From contig PLMW01000043.1 in assembly GCA_003142615.1 (NCBI GenBank), positions 1 to 42,852 on the forward strand: a stretch of 42,852 bases of DNA, read 5' to 3'. The stretch comes from Opitutia bacterium (GTDB lineage Bacteria; Verrucomicrobiota; Verrucomicrobiia; Opitutales; Opitutaceae). Position 1 is the first letter of the stretch. Each line of letters opens with the position of its first letter. Shown here piece after piece: positions 1 to 7,455 of the stretch. The notes beneath the pieces are model-generated. The model did no database searches and had not been told where the DNA came from. It saw nothing but the letters and a program-made list of their open reading frames with translations. The translations under genes and the position numbers were made by a program.

Positions 1-119
1 CCTACATAAACTGACCCACCACCTAGCGGACGCTTGGCCTGCAACCGGTATTCCGGGAAAGATCCAGGGAGACGGAGTTTGAGTCTGTGGTCCCCTGGCA
101 CTACGGTGTCCGGGAAATC

Positions 120-395
120 ATGCCTACCGATGACAAAGACCATGGGCCGGAAGGACGAACCACGGCTCACCCCGGATCGAAGGACCCCCTGCATGGCGTC
201 ACGCTGGAGATGATGCTTGGCCAGTTGGTGGCCGTCTACGGCTGGGAGGAAATGGGGAGGACCATCCGGATCCGGTGCTTCACCCACAAGCCCAGCATCA
301 GCTCCAGTCTGGAGTTCCTCCGAAAAACTTCGTGGGCCCGGAAAAAAGTGGAAGACTGGTATCGGCTGACCAAAGCCAGGTCCCGGACGCCGTAG
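120..395 (+). CDS. VF530 (DUF2132) family small DNA-binding-like protein
   Basis: This 91-residue protein resembles the VF530/DUF2132 family of short cytosolic proteins, which adopt a DNA-binding-like fold of unknown role. The recognisable core runs from DPLHGVTLEMML through the YGWEEMG motif and IRCFTHKPSI to SLEFLRKTSWARKKVE, and it covers most of the protein. I chose the ATG at 120. A GTG at 87 would add 11 residues that do not look like the family. No strong Shine-Dalgarno is visible, and no partner gene lies on the same strand nearby. The family match is from recall of its motif pattern; the function is unknown. Confidence 0.75.
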   Translation: MPTDDKDHGPEGRTTAHPGSKDPLHGVTLEMMLGQLVAVYGWEEMGRTIRIRCFTHKPSISSSLEFLRKTSWARKKVEDWYRLTKARSRTP

Positions 396-610
396 CTTCC
401 CCCTCGTGGATCCCGCCCCGCTTCCTGCAGCCCGCCCTTCGCTCCGAAAGGTGAATGGTACAGCATGACCACTTTTTTCCTTTCCCGCCGCGTTTGTCAT
501 CACCACGCGCAGCGCCGCCCGGGACCTAGTCAATAGTTCACTCATGACCCTTTCGGCTGACTCGCCTCTGGGAAGAATCCCTGCGCCTGCTCGGTTGACC
601 TGGGAGACTA

Positions 611-1195
611 TCACCACTCAGCTAGCAATTGCTGGGCACTTTTCATCGTCAGCACAAAATCGATGAGGCTCTTTCCGACCTTTGCGTAAATTGTGTCCTG
701 AAGGTGCGTAACAACGAGCGTAAGCGCGGCCGCGAGTTCCGGCTCGTCAACCTTGGGGTGCGCGGTGCGATTCGTTGGGTGTGCGGTGGCCTTAGAACAA
801 CCGGCCCAGACGCGAGCAAGTATCTTGGCGTTGTCGTCGAGCGGAAAAAGTCGCAACTGGCCGCCATCAATTCGAGTAATGAAAACATCTTTGTCTCGGT
901 CGAAGATAGATGGGCGCGCTGGTTCCCAATTGCTACCCATGGCGGAGATTCCAACTAGTATGATAAGCCAGCGCATTGAGGCTAAGCGCCCTTCCCAAAT
1001 CGCATTTCCCATACAGCGGAAGGCTATGGGGTCCGCTTGAACGGCTGCTCCCCAGTTTACTGCCCAAACTCCCGTCATCGGAATTCCAGGGAGAACCGCC
1101 CGAATCCGGTGCGGGATGTGTTCAACCAACCACTGTTTCTGATCATCTGGCGAAAGCAGGCTCAACGAGTCATGGGGGGAGTTGGAGTTTGTCAT
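611..1195 (-). CDS. hypothetical protein
   Basis: This 194-residue protein starts at an ATG at 1195. I do not recognise the family. It has an Asn/Ser-rich N-terminus, one moderately hydrophobic stretch near residues 70-85 (MRWLIILVGISAMG), and a C-terminal half that looks like a folded globular domain ending in a helix (KSLIDFVLTMKSAQQLL). There is no signal peptide. Its base composition is less GC-rich than the core genes to the right, which fits an accessory gene. The antisense frames here are less protein-like. A dispersed repeat (1257-1340) begins about 60 bases upstream of its start. Confidence 0.5.
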   Translation of the reverse strand: MTNSNSPHDSLSLLSPDDQKQWLVEHIPHRIRAVLPGIPMTGVWAVNWGAAVQADPIAFRCMGNAIWEGRLASMRWLIILVGISAMGSNWEPARPSIFDRDKDVFITRIDGGQLRLFPLDDNAKILARVWAGCSKATAHPTNRTAHPKVDEPELAAALTLVVTHLQDTIYAKVGKSLIDFVLTMKSAQQLLAEW

Positions 1196-1256
1196 GGGCC
1201 ACTTGAAGGCAGTCTGAAGTAGGTCCGCAACAATCTTGTTCTTTAGGGCCGGACCG

Positions 1257-1340
1257 AAAGGGTCATGCGGTACCTTTTACCTCCGGCGATGCTCAGATTC
1301 GCAGGACAGCCACGGGGGCGGCTCTGACAGGATGCGCGCG
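1257..1340. repeat. dispersed repeat family B, copy 1
   Basis: This copy contains GGGTCATGCGGTACCTTTT, then a CCTCCGG block, then a stretch ending in CTGACAGGATGCGCG. The same ordered blocks recur at 7011-7094 with only scattered substitutions, and the first blocks recur twice between 7377 and 7455. Every copy is between genes or at a gene edge. The copy abuts a family A repeat. No open reading frame is shared between copies, so it is more likely a small non-coding mobile or structural element than a gene fragment. Confidence 0.65.
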
Positions 1341-1353
1341 CCGGGCCGGATGA

Positions 1354-1456
1354 GCCGGTCAGGCTCTGCTGGCCAGCCCTTCGACTTGGCCCAGAGCAGG
1401 CAGAGCGCCCGGGCCACTTTGTCATCTAATAGATGACAAATATCCCGCGCCACCGC
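1354..1456. repeat. dispersed repeat family A, copy 1 (one palindrome)
   Basis: The copy carries the CTGGCCAGCCCTTCGACTTGG block, then CAGAGCAGGCAGAGCGCCC, and then a perfect 23-base odd palindrome at 1418-1440 with core TGTCATCTAATAGATGACA. It ends in CCCGCGCCACCGCC. It is nearly identical to the copy at 1951-2091 but lacks the second palindrome. It lies immediately downstream of the broken dienelactone hydrolase stop. CTCTGC and GCAGAG ends of the first block can also pair. It could be a REP-like element, or an operator with attached sequence. Confidence 0.7.
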
Positions 1457-1464
1457 CCGGCGCC

Positions 1465-1840
1465 TCACTTCGTCGCGAAGATCTCGCCGAAGAACTGCTG
1501 CATGAGCTGCCATGAGCGGCTTGCCGTAGAACTGGCTCGAGAGCTCGCCCGCCTTTTTCGGATCCGTGGTGGCCTGCCCGCCGCCGTACATGTCCACCGC
1601 GAGCGCCACGTAGCCGAGCTGCGCCAGCTGCCGGGCGCGGCCCTTCGCGTAATCGTTGAGCCCCCACCATTCGGGCACCACGAGCACGCCGGGCCGGAGC
1701 GCCGTCGTCTGATCGTCGTAGGCCAAGTAGCTCTCCAGCTTCACCCCGCCCTGTTCGTAAACCACGGATCGGGTGACGAGGCTGGCACGGGCGCAGAGCG
1801 CGAGGGCAAGAAAAGTGAAGAGCAGAGCGGGCGTTTTCAT
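1465..1840 (-). pseudogene. dienelactone hydrolase family protein, internally deleted
   Basis: The start at 1840 opens a signal peptide (MKTPALLFTFLALALCARAS) and the N-terminal third of an exported dienelactone hydrolase: VVPEWWGLND with the conserved Glu, then LGYVALAVDMYGGG. After residues GKPLM the frame breaks. In the next frame the sequence LMQQFFGEIFATK followed by TGA (1465-1467) is the expected C-terminal helix of such enzymes. The segment between, which should hold the nucleophile Cys, the Asp and the His, is gone. GCTCATG occurs twice around the junction, which suggests deletion at short repeats. The longer reading frame continuing into the family A repeat is read-through of the wrong frame. 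I read this as a non-functional remnant. Confidence 0.8.
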
Positions 1841-1950
1841 GGTACGCCGAAACATGCCCAAGACCGGCGCTTCGTCAAACGGGGTGCCGGTCGCCGGCGA
1901 GCCGGAATCGCCCAGTCCTGGTGGAGGCGACCGGAGGAAAGGACGGAAGT

Positions 1951-2091
1951 GACCTCGGCGCGCCCGGCTCTGCTGGCCAGCCCTTCGACTTGGCTCAGAG
2001 CAGGCAGCGCGCCCGCGCCACTTTGTCATCTAATAGATGACAAACATCCCGCGCCACCGCCCAAGCCACATGTCACTTAATAGGTGACATG
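1951..2091. repeat. dispersed repeat family A, copy 2 (paired palindromes)
   Basis: The copy begins GACCTCGGCGCGCCC and contains the CTGGCCAGCCCTTCGACTTGG and CAGAGCAGGCAG blocks. Two palindromes follow. The first is 2022-2044 (core TGTCATCTAATAGATGACA, perfect arms). The second is 2069-2091 (core TGTCACTTAATAGGTGACA, one G-T mismatch). The 24-base spacer starts CATCCCGCGCCAC. The element sits between the start of the minus-strand dienelactone hydrolase remnant and the plus-strand gene at 2145, so it could act as an operator for either. The full gap 1841-2144 holds nothing else I recognise. Confidence 0.75.
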
Positions 2092-2144
2092 CCTACCCGC
2101 CGGTCATGGCTTTACTTTATGAGTTCGTCCGCGACACTCGGCCC

Positions 2145-3029
2145 ATGCGCTGGACAGCTGCTTTATTGGCGCTTGGCCTTGGCATGGTGTCGGCCCCCGC
2201 GGGGGAGACTTCAGGGGCAGCGAGCGCGCCGAACCTCCCGCCATCCGTCTCCCGGGATTCCTCCGCCCAGTCCGGGGCACAATTGAGCCGCTCGGCTTTG
2301 GACAGCACCGCGATCACTGAGTCGACCGAGGACGGCCGCCAGATCGCCGCGCCCACCGCCGACCGGCCGGCCTATGTCGTCACCCACTCCGGGGGACAGC
2401 ACGATTTCGGCCAGGTCCCCGCGGGAGAGAAGGTGCCCTCGGCCGAGACCCTCGATCAACAGGTGGAACAGGCGCTCGGCCGGCTTCATTTTCTGCGGGC
2501 GGACGCCAGCCACCCGCCGTCGCTTCTGATTGTCTTCAGTTGGGGTGTCCACTGCCTCCCAGGCGACGAATTCGAGGATCGGGGCTATCGCAACCTGCTC
2601 GACCGCGCCGCGCTGGCTGGCGGGAGTCGATTCGCCGACGAGCTGGAGAAGGTCCTGGTACAGGATGGAGCGCTCTCGTCCGCCGTGTCGATGCGGCCCA
2701 TTGGCATCCGACTGGGCGGAATGCGACCGACCCTCGCCGCCAGCCTTTTCCAGTCTATCAGTCCGATCGAGACCTTCCGCAGACGCGATCTGAAGACGGA
2801 ATACCTGCTGCAGCAGATCACCAACGATTGCTACTACGTGGTGATCTCCGCCTTTGACTACGCCTCCGTGGTGCGCGGCAAGCAGCAGCTCCTGTGGCGC
2901 ACGAAACTCACCACCCTCGCGCGCGGCGTTTCCATGGCGGACTCCATTCCCGCCTTGATCGAAAACGGCGCCGGGTATTATGGCCGGGACATGAACGAGC
3001 CGGAGCTTTTCGCCAATCGCAGCCGCTAG
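2145..3029 (+). CDS. exported hypothetical protein
   Basis: I chose the ATG at 2145 because it gives a clean signal peptide (MRWTAALLALGLGMVSAPAGE); an upstream ATG at 2106 adds 13 residues that would spoil it. The mature part of this 294-residue protein has a low-complexity linker up to about residue 75. A globular domain follows, with PSLLIVFSWGVHC, LTNDCYYVV-like and LLWRTKLTT motifs and a conserved-looking C-terminus (GYYGRDMNEPELF). I recognise the general pattern from exported proteins of this lineage but cannot name a function. It is probably periplasmic. It converges on the acetyl xylan esterase gene with a gap of only 27 bases. Confidence 0.6.
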   Translation: MRWTAALLALGLGMVSAPAGETSGAASAPNLPPSVSRDSSAQSGAQLSRSALDSTAITESTEDGRQIAAPTADRPAYVVTHSGGQHDFGQVPAGEKVPSAETLDQQVEQALGRLHFLRADASHPPSLLIVFSWGVHCLPGDEFEDRGYRNLLDRAALAGGSRFADELEKVLVQDGALSSAVSMRPIGIRLGGMRPTLAASLFQSISPIETFRRRDLKTEYLLQQITNDCYYVVISAFDYASVVRGKQQLLWRTKLTTLARGVSMADSIPALIENGAGYYGRDMNEPELFANRSR

Positions 3030-3056
3030 CCGGCCGGTGTCCTGAGGCGGGACGCG

Positions 3057-4367
3057 TCAGTTCCCGGCGGGTTTGAGTTCCGTGCCGTGGACCAGGGCGG
3101 CGAGCCATTCGGCGGCGCGGGTCGTGTACGCGCGCTGCTGCTCCTCAGTGGCCAGGTGGTTGTGCGGCGCATTGACGAGGGGCACGGCTTCCTTGGGACC
3201 GTGAATCTGGTTGAATGCGATCCAGACGCCGACGGGCGGGGAGGTGTCGTCGATAAAACCCATCGAGACGAGACAGGTGGCCTTGATGCGGGAGGCAAAG
3301 TTGACGGGGTCGAAATAGAGCGCGGTTTCCATGACCCTCGGGTTGCCCGCGTCCCAGTTGGGGTAACCCGCGGCGCGGCCGTGCAGTGCGCCGTTGGTGT
3401 CGCAGCCCGCGGGGACGTGGACGATCACGTGGGTGACCTGCGGGTGGAGACCGGCGACGCAGAGGCTTTGCTGGCCGCCCATGCTCGTGCCCATGAGGAG
3501 GAGGGTCCGGCCGTCCCAGTCGGGCCGGCTTGCAAGGTAGTCCACGGCGCGGTAATCGCCGAGATACATCTGGAGGAAATAATTCCGGTCGCGGTCGGTG
3601 TTCTCGAGGTTCTGGTAGTTTTTGATCATCTGCGGCAGCGCGGCGTAGAAGGCCGGCGGCAGGTCGCCGGGCACGTCGTGCGGCTCGACGTTGAGCGCGA
3701 GCCAGCCCTCGGCGGCGCGGTCGGTGACCCACTGCTTCTGCAGCGGATAGGGCGGGCTGGCCCACAGCAGGATGAGCAGAGCCGGGAACTTTCCCTCCCG
3801 GGCCGGCTTTGCGAGCTGCCCGTATACGTGCGCGCCGCCAAGGTTGTTCAGCTTGATCGTTGCATACTCGGCACCCTCCTTGCCGCTCTCACCGGGCGTG
3901 AGCACGGGGTCCGCGGGGATGGCGTGGAGCAGTTTGATTTTCGCTTCCCAAAAAGCGTCGAAGTCGGCCGGGCGCGGGATGGACGGCTGCAATTTCGCCG
4001 GAGCGACGGCCGCACCGGCCACGCTGCGCCCCGGGCCGCCGGCAGCGGGCGACACCTCGACGTGGAGCATCGCCGGCTCGTCGAGCGCGATCTCGATGGT
4101 CGCACGTCCGGAGGTGAGGTCGAGCTGGCCCGACTTGATGACGTCGAGATTGTTTTTCTTGATCGTGTAGGTGTAGCCGCCGGCGGGCGCGGCGGTGCCC
4201 GGCGGGAGCGCCGCGGTCCAGCCGACCTTCTCGCCCAGCGCGTAGATGCCGGATGCGTGGAACGGCGTGAGGGTCAGCTGCTGCGCGCCCGCCACGGCGG
4301 TGGCGAACAGCGCGGCGAGACCAGCGATGATCAGGGGAAAGACGGAACAATGCGCGGAGCGGTTCAT
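3057..4367 (-). CDS. exported acetyl xylan esterase (AXE1 / cephalosporin-C deacetylase family)
   Basis: This 436-residue protein has a signal peptide (about residues 1-28), a beta-sandwich-like N-terminal domain to about residue 125, and an alpha/beta hydrolase domain. The nucleophile motif GTSMGG puts Ser at residue 295. Asp 373 or 374 in GFIDDTSPP and His 402 in NAPHNH complete the triad, as in AXE1 esterases that deacetylate xylan side chains. It should act in the periplasm or outside the cell in hemicellulose breakdown. A 25-base palindrome (4528-4552) lies about 160 bases upstream and could be an operator. The substrate is inferred from the family; acetylated oligosaccharides in general are possible. 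Confidence 0.82.
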   Translation of the reverse strand: MNRSAHCSVFPLIIAGLAALFATAVAGAQQLTLTPFHASGIYALGEKVGWTAALPPGTAAPAGGYTYTIKKNNLDVIKSGQLDLTSGRATIEIALDEPAMLHVEVSPAAGGPGRSVAGAAVAPAKLQPSIPRPADFDAFWEAKIKLLHAIPADPVLTPGESGKEGAEYATIKLNNLGGAHVYGQLAKPAREGKFPALLILLWASPPYPLQKQWVTDRAAEGWLALNVEPHDVPGDLPPAFYAALPQMIKNYQNLENTDRDRNYFLQMYLGDYRAVDYLASRPDWDGRTLLLMGTSMGGQQSLCVAGLHPQVTHVIVHVPAGCDTNGALHGRAAGYPNWDAGNPRVMETALYFDPVNFASRIKATCLVSMGFIDDTSPPVGVWIAFNQIHGPKEAVPLVNAPHNHLATEEQQRAYTTRAAEWLAALVHGTELKPAGN

Positions 4368-4442
4368 GGGGTGAAAAGCAAGGCGGGTTGTTGCGGACTA
4401 TTTCGGGACGACTGGGCGGAGGCGAATAATTTCGCCGCAAGC

Positions 4443-4552
4443 GACCTCGGCGCGCCCAGCACTGATGGCCAGCCCTTCGACTTGGCTCAGAGCAGGCAGA
4501 GCGCCCTACCCGCTCCACCGCCGAGCCACATGTCACTTAATAGGTGACATGT
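4443..4552. repeat. dispersed repeat family A, copy 3 (one palindrome)
   Basis: It shares GACCTCGGCGCGCCC, the TGGCCAGCCCTTCGACTTGG block and CTCAGAGCAGGCAGAGCGCCC with copy 2. It then jumps to the second palindrome, at 4528-4552 (core TGTCACTTAATAGGTGACA, arms of 12 with one mismatch). The first palindrome and part of the spacer are missing. It lies upstream of the esterase gene that starts at 4367. Copy 1 keeps only palindrome one and this copy keeps only palindrome two, so the two palindromes appear to be separable modules. Confidence 0.72.
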
Positions 4553-4605
4553 TTCCCCTCGCCTGAATCGCCCCGGCTACGGCGTGCTGCACCCGCGCTC
4601 CCAAT

Positions 4606-5151
4606 CTAACGATACGCCTTGTCGTCCAGCCGGTCGAAGTTCGCGGCGTCGCCGAGCACGCCCAAGGTCACGATGGCAAACGTGAACACCGTGGTGCCCG
4701 GTTCGAGATGGCCGCCGAACGCCTTGTCCCCGTCCGCGAACGTCACATGGGCATGGACGCGGCCGTTGATCACGTACCCGTTCATGCTCACCAGGTCGGC
4801 CGCGCCGGTGGGGTTGGTGACGTGGATGTTCTTCGATGGAAACCCGCGGTTGCTGACCGAGTGGAAGTGATAACTGCGGACCGAGCCGATGCCGGCGAGA
4901 ATCACGGCGTGGCGGATCTTTTGCTGCCGCACCATGCTCTCGAGCCCGGCGAGCAGGTCGGTGTCGTATTTGAACCGCAGCACCACGATGCGCTCGAATT
5001 TCGTGTCGATCGCGTAGCCGGCCGGCACCGTGTCGCTGTTCGGCCGGGCGTCGTCGGCGCTGGGCGCGCTGGTCTTTTCCGTGCGGGTTTCCTGAGCAGT
5101 CAGCACGGTCGCCGCAGCCAGGAACGTCAGGGCAATGAGGACTTTTTTCAT
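4606..5151 (-). CDS. exported PPC (DUF296) domain protein
   Basis: This 181-residue protein has a signal peptide (MKKVLIALTFLAAATVLTAQ) followed by a PPC/DUF296 domain. The match rests on the HAVILAGIGSVRSYHFHSV strand pair, the HAHVTFADGD segment with its likely metal-binding histidines, and GGHLEPGTTVFTFAIVTLG near the end. PPC domains occur in plant AT-hook proteins and as stand-alone bacterial trimers of poorly known function. An exported version is less usual. The ATG overlaps the stop of the upstream nitrilase-family gene as ATGA, so the two are probably translated together. Confidence 0.75.
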   Translation of the reverse strand: MKKVLIALTFLAAATVLTAQETRTEKTSAPSADDARPNSDTVPAGYAIDTKFERIVVLRFKYDTDLLAGLESMVRQQKIRHAVILAGIGSVRSYHFHSVSNRGFPSKNIHVTNPTGAADLVSMNGYVINGRVHAHVTFADGDKAFGGHLEPGTTVFTFAIVTLGVLGDAANFDRLDDKAYR

Positions 5152-6365
5152 GGGTGGGGTGTGGGCGAAAGAGATCCGGCTGCGGGAATTGCCGACGGCG
5201 GGCCGCCGCGCGCCTTGTCCTGCAGCAGGCGGAGCCGTTCCAGTTCGGCGTCCGTCTCGGACAGACCCAGGCTGCGGATCATTTGCCCGATCGTCATGGC
5301 CGGGTCGTTGGACCAGAAAATCCCCATGTCGGCCGGACGGTAGTAGTGAAAGCCCACCTTGTCCCCAAACTTCCGGCTGAGCGCCGCCCCATCCTCCAGC
5401 ACGGCATCCCAGTGGAGCAGCGCATAGGAAAGATCGATCTGGTGGACCAGCACCGCGTCCTCCTTGGTGAGTTCCGCCTCGATGACCCCGAGCGGGCCGA
5501 TGACCGCGGCGTGATCCCGGGGCGTGGCGCTCACGATGTAGTACTCGTGCTGCATCGCGTAGGCGGCGGGGTGGAAGACGTCCGGATTGGCCGAGGCCAG
5601 CGCGACGATTTCCGCACCCTGGTCGGCCAGCGCCTGCCAGCCGTCGGTGTACATCATGTCAAAGCAGATCTGGATCCCGACCCGCCCGAAATCACAGTCA
5701 AAAACGGGGAACAACCGCCCGGGAGTGATCCCTGCCTCCAGCACGTCGCTTCCCTGGGGCGCCACCGGATGCACTTTCCGGTACATTCCCGCCACGCGCC
5801 CTTCGCGGTCCACCAGCACCGCCGCATTGCTGTACCGCGGAGGTGCCTCCGCTTCCTGCAGAAACATGGGCACCACCAGGTAACAGTGGTGTCGCCGGGC
5901 GCACGCGGCAATCCGTGGCTCCACCTCCTCCAGCCGCACCGCCTGCTTCGCCAGCGAGTCGCCCTGCCGGGTCAGGAAGGACTCCGGCAGCACGACCAGG
6001 TCCAATTGTTTTCCCGGATAGTCGCTCCCCGCCTGGGCCGCGATCGCGTCCACGACCTCGTCCATCTTTTGCAGGCGCTGCTCCAGCGGCAGCGTGAAAA
6101 CCGCGTAGCCGCTGACCACCGTGCCCACCAGAACCTTCCGCGGCGGCCGGTCGCGGCGCGCCAGTGCCGTCGGGCCCGGTGGCCGGGCGGACGATTCAGC
6201 GGCAGCCGGCAACGGGCCCGCCATCATTCCAGCGAGGCAGATCACCAGCGTGAACAAGGCCGCCGCAGATGGCCCCCCCACTCTGCTACAGGAGCGGCCT
6301 CGCGCTTCGGCGCCAGACGGAGGTCGGGAGAAAGTCAAAATCGCAGTCATGGCTTGGCAGTGCAT
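5148..6365 (-). CDS. exported carbon-nitrogen hydrolase (nitrilase superfamily)
   Basis: This 405-residue protein carries the nitrilase Glu-Lys-Cys triad: Glu128 in VVLPESF, Lys197 in YRKVHP and Cys234 in IQICFDM. These enzymes hydrolyse amides, nitriles or N-carbamoyl compounds. The ATG at 6365 is preceded by GAAGGAAA, a good ribosome binding site. The roughly 57-residue N-terminus contains one hydrophobic segment (residues 34-56) after a charged stretch, so it is a signal peptide or anchor. The stop overlaps the next gene's start. The C-terminus has an extra segment of about 90 residues beyond the catalytic core. The substrate is unknown. Confidence 0.8.
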   Translation of the reverse strand: MHCQAMTAILTFSRPPSGAEARGRSCSRVGGPSAAALFTLVICLAGMMAGPLPAAAESSARPPGPTALARRDRPPRKVLVGTVVSGYAVFTLPLEQRLQKMDEVVDAIAAQAGSDYPGKQLDLVVLPESFLTRQGDSLAKQAVRLEEVEPRIAACARRHHCYLVVPMFLQEAEAPPRYSNAAVLVDREGRVAGMYRKVHPVAPQGSDVLEAGITPGRLFPVFDCDFGRVGIQICFDMMYTDGWQALADQGAEIVALASANPDVFHPAAYAMQHEYYIVSATPRDHAAVIGPLGVIEAELTKEDAVLVHQIDLSYALLHWDAVLEDGAALSRKFGDKVGFHYYRPADMGIFWSNDPAMTIGQMIRSLGLSETDAELERLRLLQDKARGGPPSAIPAAGSLSPTPHP

Positions 6366-6574
6366 AGGTGTTTCCTTCCGCGGTGGGAATTGAATTCTGA
6401 AGGGGGGCGGCCCGGGCATCCGGTCCCGGCAACCCCACCGTGGATCATGGGGGCCACTGCCCTCCGAAAAGCCAGCAAAGGGAAGGAACCCTGCTTGTCC
6501 GGAGTAGGGTTACGCCCCATAGCCCAGAACCGGCCCATCGCGTAACGTACCCGCCATAATGGGAAGAATTGGCG

Positions 6575-6853
6575 ATGGATAAAACCGGCTTCGCTTTCTG
6601 GCTGACTTTGACTGGAACCCTTTGCTGGGGGGTTTGTTTTTGGTGGATGTACCGGATTTCATCCAAACAGAATGCCTTGTTGGATCAACTTCACGCGCAG
6701 GGCAAACGCATCGAAAAGCTGTCCAAGCTCGAACATGAGCTCATCAAGGAAGTGCATCCGCAGGTCGGCGAGATCAAGGAGGGGATGGACGCGATGGTTG
6801 CCGCCGTGAAGGAAAATACTGAAAACAATCCTCCTGCAGCCAAAAGCAAGTAG
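6575..6853 (+). CDS. small membrane-anchored coiled-coil protein
   Basis: This 92-residue protein starts at the ATG at 6575; a TTG at 6569 would add two residues. Residues 6-26 form one transmembrane helix rich in Trp and Phe. A helical, heptad-like region follows (about residues 30-80, KRIEKLSKLEHELIKEV and GEIKEGMDAMVAAVKEN) and then a Lys/Pro tail. It is probably an inner-membrane protein with a cytosolic coiled coil. No family was recognised, and no neighbour on the same strand suggests a job. Confidence 0.55.
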   Translation: MDKTGFAFWLTLTGTLCWGVCFWWMYRISSKQNALLDQLHAQGKRIEKLSKLEHELIKEVHPQVGEIKEGMDAMVAAVKENTENNPPAAKSK

Positions 6854-7179
6854 GTGCCTCGATAGGTTTGCAGGCGAATAGATCAGGCCACGATGGGTGA
6901 TGCGGCCGGAGTTCTTTCAACCGGCCGCGCCGAATCCGAGAACGCGGCACACCGGGCGCGCAAACATGGGTTCTTCGCCCGGGCGCATCACGCGCGCGGC
7001 GGCGCACTCATGGGGTCATGCCGGACCTTTTGCCTCCCGGCGCTGCGCGAACCCGCAGGACAGCCACGGGGGCGGTTCTGACAGGATGCGCGCCGGGGTT
7101 ATCTTCGCCGAAAGTGTGCGTGCGGTGATACCGTGAACACCCCATGGTGACTCAAGGGTTGGGAGATTATGATGCCGGG
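6854..7179. other. intergenic region containing repeat B copy 2
   Basis: This 326-base gap lies between the coiled-coil protein and the small lipoprotein. Its only recognisable content is the family B repeat at 7011-7094. The reading frames here are short and have no protein-like features. I see no clear promoter or terminator. Confidence 0.5.
7011..7094. repeat. dispersed repeat family B, copy 2
   Basis: The blocks GGGGTCATGCCGGACCTTTT, CCTCCCGGCGCTGC, CGCAGGACAGCCACGGGG and CTGACAGGATGCGCG occur in the same order as in copy 1 at 1257-1340, with scattered substitutions. It lies about 85 bases upstream of the small lipoprotein gene. The third copy lies on the other side of that gene, so the gene is flanked by directly oriented copies. 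Confidence 0.68.
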
Positions 7180-7326
7180 ATGAATTCATCGCTCAGACGC
7201 CTCGCCCTTTTCCTGCTCACTGCTGCGTTTTTTGCCCTCGTCGCCACGGGTTGCCAGACCACCAAAGGCTTCGGGAAGGACGTGAAAGCACTCGGCAATA
7301 AGATTGAGGACAAAGCAGACCATTGA
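7180..7326 (+). CDS. entericidin-like small lipoprotein
   Basis: This 48-residue protein has a lipoprotein signal (LALFLLTAAFFALVATGC, with Cys as residue 25). The short mature part is TTKGFGKDVKALGNKIEDKA, in the style of the entericidin A/B family: small membrane lipoproteins linked in enterics to a toxin-antidote pair and in other phyla of unknown role. The ATG at 7180 is chosen because the upstream in-frame ATG at 7144 would put a charged leader before the signal. Only one entericidin-like gene is present here, not a pair. It is flanked on both sides by family B repeats. Confidence 0.7.
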   Translation: MNSSLRRLALFLLTAAFFALVATGCQTTKGFGKDVKALGNKIEDKADH

Positions 7327-7376
7327 CCCGCGCCGCGGGCGGGATGCCGGGCGATGCCAGGTCCGACAGGTACCAG

Positions 7377-7455
7377 AAGGGATCATGCTGTACCTTTTGC
7401 CTCCGGTGCCGCTCGACTCGACCCGGTCGAAGGGGTCACGCTTTACCTTTTATGA
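7377..7455. repeat. dispersed repeat family B, copy 3 (double core)
   Basis: Two cores lie in direct orientation: one from 7377 (AAGGGATCATGCTGTACC, then TTTTGCCTCCGG) and one from 7430 (AAGGGGTCACGCTTTACC, then TTTT). Between them is a short palindrome, TCGACCCGGTCGA. The second core runs into ATGATGACACCCGG, which is the apparent start of the gamma-glutamyltransferase-like gene. The downstream half seen in copies 1 and 2 (CTGACAGGATGCGCG) is absent, so this copy is truncated at the gene boundary. Confidence 0.6.

Noticed and set aside
3087-4547. Long plus-strand open frame (486 codons) opposite the acetyl xylan esterase
   Set aside because: It is an antisense shadow in GC-rich DNA; its translation has no family pattern, while the minus-strand protein has a full catalytic triad.
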